Assembly (NCBI GenBank): GCA_905478725.1
Contig: CAJQJT010000069.1
Coordinates: 1 to 9,062 of the forward strand
Source: an uncultured Pseudomonadales bacterium
GTDB taxonomy: Bacteria; Pseudomonadota; Gammaproteobacteria; Pseudomonadales; Porticoccaceae
Direction: 5' to 3'
Length of the DNA stretch: 9,062 nucleotides
Shown: positions 6,616 to 9,062 of the stretch, one piece after another
How the letters are laid out: every line of letters begins with the position of its first letter
Position numbering within the stretch: the first letter of the stretch is position 1
The notes under the pieces: model-generated
What the model saw: the letters and a program-made list of their open reading frames with translations, nothing else
Told to the model about the DNA's origin: nothing
Databases searched by the model: none
Made by a program: the position numbers and the translations under genes

Positions 6616-9062
6616 TTAATCAGCCGCTAACACCGGCTCAACAAAGCGTTTCGAATCACGCAGATCGTAGATAACCCGATAGAGACAGGGAATCAGAATC
6701 AGCGTAATAGTGGTAGCAAAGACAATACCAAAGCTAAGAGACAGCGCCATGGGAATGACAAACTGGGCCTGGGTGCTGGTTTCAAATAACATCGGCAGCA
6801 GCCCCACAAAGGTAGTCATAGTAGTCAGTAAGATCGCCCTAAAACGCTGCCTACCCGCACCTACAAGTGCTTCATCTATGCTCAGCTCATCAGAGCGCCC
6901 ACGATTAACAAACTCCACCAGAATCAAACTGTCGTTGACCACCACCCCCGCGAGGGCGATCAAACCAAAGATCGACAGCATACTGATGGAAACGCCAAAA
7001 ATAATATGTCCGACCACCGCACCAATAAAGCCAAAAGGAATAACCGCCATAATCACCAAGGGCTGCACATAGGACTTTAGTGGCACCGCCAGTAAGCCAT
7101 AGATCAGAAACAGAGATGCGACAAAACCCAAAATCATGCGCTGCATTAAGGTCTGCTGTTCTTGGCTGGCGCCACCTAGGCCAAACTTAACGCCAGAATA
7201 GCGGGCCAATAATTGCGGCATAAATTCTGTGGTTAAGTCCTCAATCACCGTTCCACTTTGCGCTTTGCTGGCATCTACATCTGCAGTAATAGTCACCGTG
7301 CGCTCGCGATCAATTCGCGATATAGCGGTGAGCCCCAGTCCTAAACGAATATCGGCTACCTCGCCAATGGTAATGGCGTGACCGCTGGCTGTGCGAATAT
7401 GCATATTCTCCAGAGTGGCAATAGAGCTGCGCTCTTCAATGGGGTAGCGCACCATGACTTTTAGAGTGTCAGGCCCGCGCTGCAAACGCTGAACCTCTTC
7501 ACCATAAAATGCCTGGCGCACCTGACGGGCGATATCCCCAAGGCTAATACCCAGCTGACTGGCATTAGGCTTTAGGCCAATCAATATTTCCCGACTACCT
7601 GCACCCTGAGAGTTATAGATATCAAAAACCCCGTTGTACTCACCCAACTTTTCCGCCAAGGCAGCTCCAGCTAAAGTCAGCTGCTCTGGGTCTGTACCTG
7701 AGAGAGTGAGATTAATCTTCGCACCTCCACCGGCATTGGTACCGGCGTAATAACGCTGCTTGCGCACATTGGGTAAGTTGCCGACTTTATCGCGCCAAAG
7801 TTTTTCGATTTCAAAACCATCGAGATCACGATCTTCGGAATGGGTTAGGGAAAGCATAAACATCGCCTGCACATCCGACTCAGTATAAAAAACACTGTGC
7901 TCTATTAATCCCTTACTGCCTGGGTGACTACTGCGATACTCTGCATCAACCTCATAGGCCGCAGCTTCCACACGCGTCAGGGTCTCCTGTAAATTTTCCA
8001 CCGATGTCCCGTCTTGCATAATAATTTGCGCCTGCACACCATCACCGGGCACATTGGGGAAGAATTCAAATCGCGCTATACCGCTGTTGACGGCACTGAT
8101 TGAAATAATCAGCAGGGCCAAAAACCCTGCTAGGGTCGCGTAGCGATGATCCAGGCAGCGTTTTAAAAAAGGAATATAGCGATTCTCAACAAACTGACTA
8201 AGTCCGTCGCCTATATTGCGCTGCCAACGTTCAATAAACGCCATTCGCGGTTTAGTCGGTTTACCCAGTTCCAGTCCAACCAAATGCGCGGGCAGTATCA
8301 GCTTTGATTCAACCAGCGAAAACAATAGGCAGAGAATCACCACTACAGCAATAGACTCAAAAAAGGGTGCCGCTGCGCCACCAACAAATAATATCGGCGC
8401 AAAAGCCGCCATGGTAGTGAGCACGCCAATGGTTGAAGGGGTTGCTACTTTTTTAGCACCGGCAATCACTGTGGCCACCGAGGTTTTGTAGGCAGTCTTA
8501 TGGCCCTCGCTCTCGGTAGATTTGGCCTTGAAGTCCTTTTTCGCCTCGCTAAAAATACTTTCGCCAATGACAATGGCATCATCCACCACAACCCCCAGAA
8601 CCATAATGAAAGCGAACAAACTGAGAACGTTAATATCCACAGGATAGGGATTAACCGGCATCAACCAAAAGGCCCCAAGAAAACTTACAGGAATACCCAA
8701 CATCACCCAACCTGCCACATGCAGGTTCAAAAATAATCCCAGCACAATCGCCACTAGCACGGCACCCAAAGCCAGGTTTTCCAACATCATATTGAGACGC
8801 CCGCGGAGGTGGAACGAGGTGTCGAAGAACTCGGCAATCTGTAATCCCTCGGGCAGGGTTTTGCGTTTGTCCTGAATATATTGCTTTACGATATTACTAA
8901 TCGTCAGGATATCTTGGTCTTCCACAGCAAACACACCTAGGTTAAAAGCGGTCTTGCCATCAAAGCGCACTAGAGTATTGGATTCAGCAAAACCATCCCG
9001 AATAGTCGCCACATCACTAAGCAGTAATTTGGTGCCATCGGGCTGACTGCGCACCACTATTT
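6616..9062 (-). CDS. RND efflux transporter permease, HAE-1/AcrB-like (5' end outside window)
   Basis: About 815 codons are present and the frame is open to the window edge. An in-frame GTG at 9057 is not a start, because the protein begins there in the middle of the porter domain. Compared with AcrB about 245 N-terminal residues, including TM1, are missing. Counting from 9057, likely TM segments are 93-113, 117-133, 143-163, 205-227, 232-258, 307-325 (TM2-7) and 641-661, 664-688, 692-717, 737-759, 769-793 (TM8-12), with the second periplasmic loop at about 326-640. The proton-relay Asp pair in TM4 is present ([14 protein letters not shown], Asp159-Asp160). In TM10 the position of AcrB Lys940 is Asn and Asn941 is Asp ([13 protein letters not shown]). 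It would export drugs or other amphiphiles with an adaptor and an outer-membrane channel; the adaptor gene is probably upstream, off window. The substrate cannot be read from sequence. Confidence 0.93.
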   Translation of the reverse strand, partial: IVVRSQPDGTKLLLSDVATIRDGFAESNTLVRFDGKTAFNLGVFAVEDQDILTISNIVKQYIQDKRKTLPEGLQIAEFFDTSFHLRGRLNMMLENLALGAVLVAIVLGLFLNLHVAGWVMLGIPVSFLGAFWLMPVNPYPVDINVLSLFAFIMVLGVVVDDAIVIGESIFSEAKKDFKAKSTESEGHKTAYKTSVATVIAGAKKVATPSTIGVLTTMAAFAPILFVGGAAAPFFESIAVVVILCLLFSLVESKLILPAHLVGLELGKPTKPRMAFIERWQRNIGDGLSQFVENRYIPFLKRCLDHRYATLAGFLALLIISISAVNSGIARFEFFPNVPGDGVQAQIIMQDGTSVENLQETLTRVEAAAYEVDAEYRSSHPGSKGLIEHSVFYTESDVQAMFMLSLTHSEDRDLDGFEIEKLWRDKVGNLPNVRKQRYYAGTNAGGGAKINLTLSGTDPEQLTLAGAALAEKLGEYNGVFDIYNSQGAGSREILIGLKPNASQLGISLGDIARQVRQAFYGEEVQRLQRGPDTLKVMVRYPIEERSSIATLENMHIRTASGHAITIGEVADIRLGLGLTAISRIDRERTVTITADVDASKAQSGTVIEDLTTEFMPQLLARYSGVKFGLGGASQEQQTLMQRMILGFVASLFLIYGLLAVPLKSYVQPLVIMAVIPFGFIGAVVGHIIFGVSISMLSIFGLIALAGVVVNDSLILVEFVNRGRSDELSIDEALVGAGRQRFRAILLTTMTTFVGLLPMLFETSTQAQFVIPMALSLSFGIVFATTITLILIPCLYRVIYDLRDSKRFVEPVLAAD

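Noticed and set aside
6710..7072. 120-codon plus-strand frame antisense to the RND gene
   Set aside because: It is fully within the conserved permease coding region, with no SD and no family resemblance.
9055..9057. GTG as start of the RND permease
   Set aside because: The protein at this point is already in the periplasmic porter domain, TM1 is missing, and the frame is open to the window edge, so the gene is truncated by the window.

Overview
The window is ordinary chromosomal, gene-dense DNA from a gammaproteobacterium. The proteins read most like Pseudomonadales or Cellvibrionales-type marine lineages. This is judged from the MreB, GatA, RibA and HisF sequences, a PA4642-like small protein, mreB lying back-to-back with gatCAB, and moderate GC content. 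I see no mobile element, phage, CRISPR array, tRNA or rRNA.

Layout. Positions 1-19 (minus) hold the first six codons of a gene that must be mreC if the usual mreBCD order holds. A 150-bp gap (20-169) follows, with an 18-bp tandem repeat and a weak hairpin terminator. mreB lies at 170-1204 (minus). A 324-bp divergent control region (1205-1528) carries an extended -10 promoter candidate and a strongly self-complementary leader for mreB, plus a weaker promoter candidate for gatC. On the plus strand, gatC (1529-1816), gatA (1828-3282), gatB (3282-4748) and a 98-aa PA4642-like gene (4765-5061) form a tight operon. A 104-bp convergent gap (5062-5165) follows. On the minus strand, ribA (5933-6529) and hisF (5166-5936) overlap by four bases. 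Upstream of ribA a good hairpin terminator closes a large RND efflux permease gene (6616-9062), whose first roughly 245 codons lie outside the window.

How the genes work together. MreB, with the off-window MreC and probably MreD, sets the rod-shaped elongation machinery. GatCAB converts misacylated Glu-tRNA(Gln) and/or Asp-tRNA(Asn) to Gln-tRNA(Gln) and/or Asn-tRNA(Asn). The small gene behind gatB is co-oriented and close enough to be co-transcribed, and its C-terminal half looks like ankyrin repeat. RibA (first step of riboflavin synthesis from GTP) and HisF (imidazole glycerol phosphate synthase, releasing AICAR) are translationally coupled; both connect to purine metabolism. The RND permease is a proton-driven efflux pump subunit.

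No clear new system is present. The points most worth a second look are the alternating hairpin arms in the mreB leader, the 18-bp repeat before mreC, the ankyrin-like small protein behind gatB, the ribA-hisF coupling, and the altered TM10 proton-relay residues in the RND permease.
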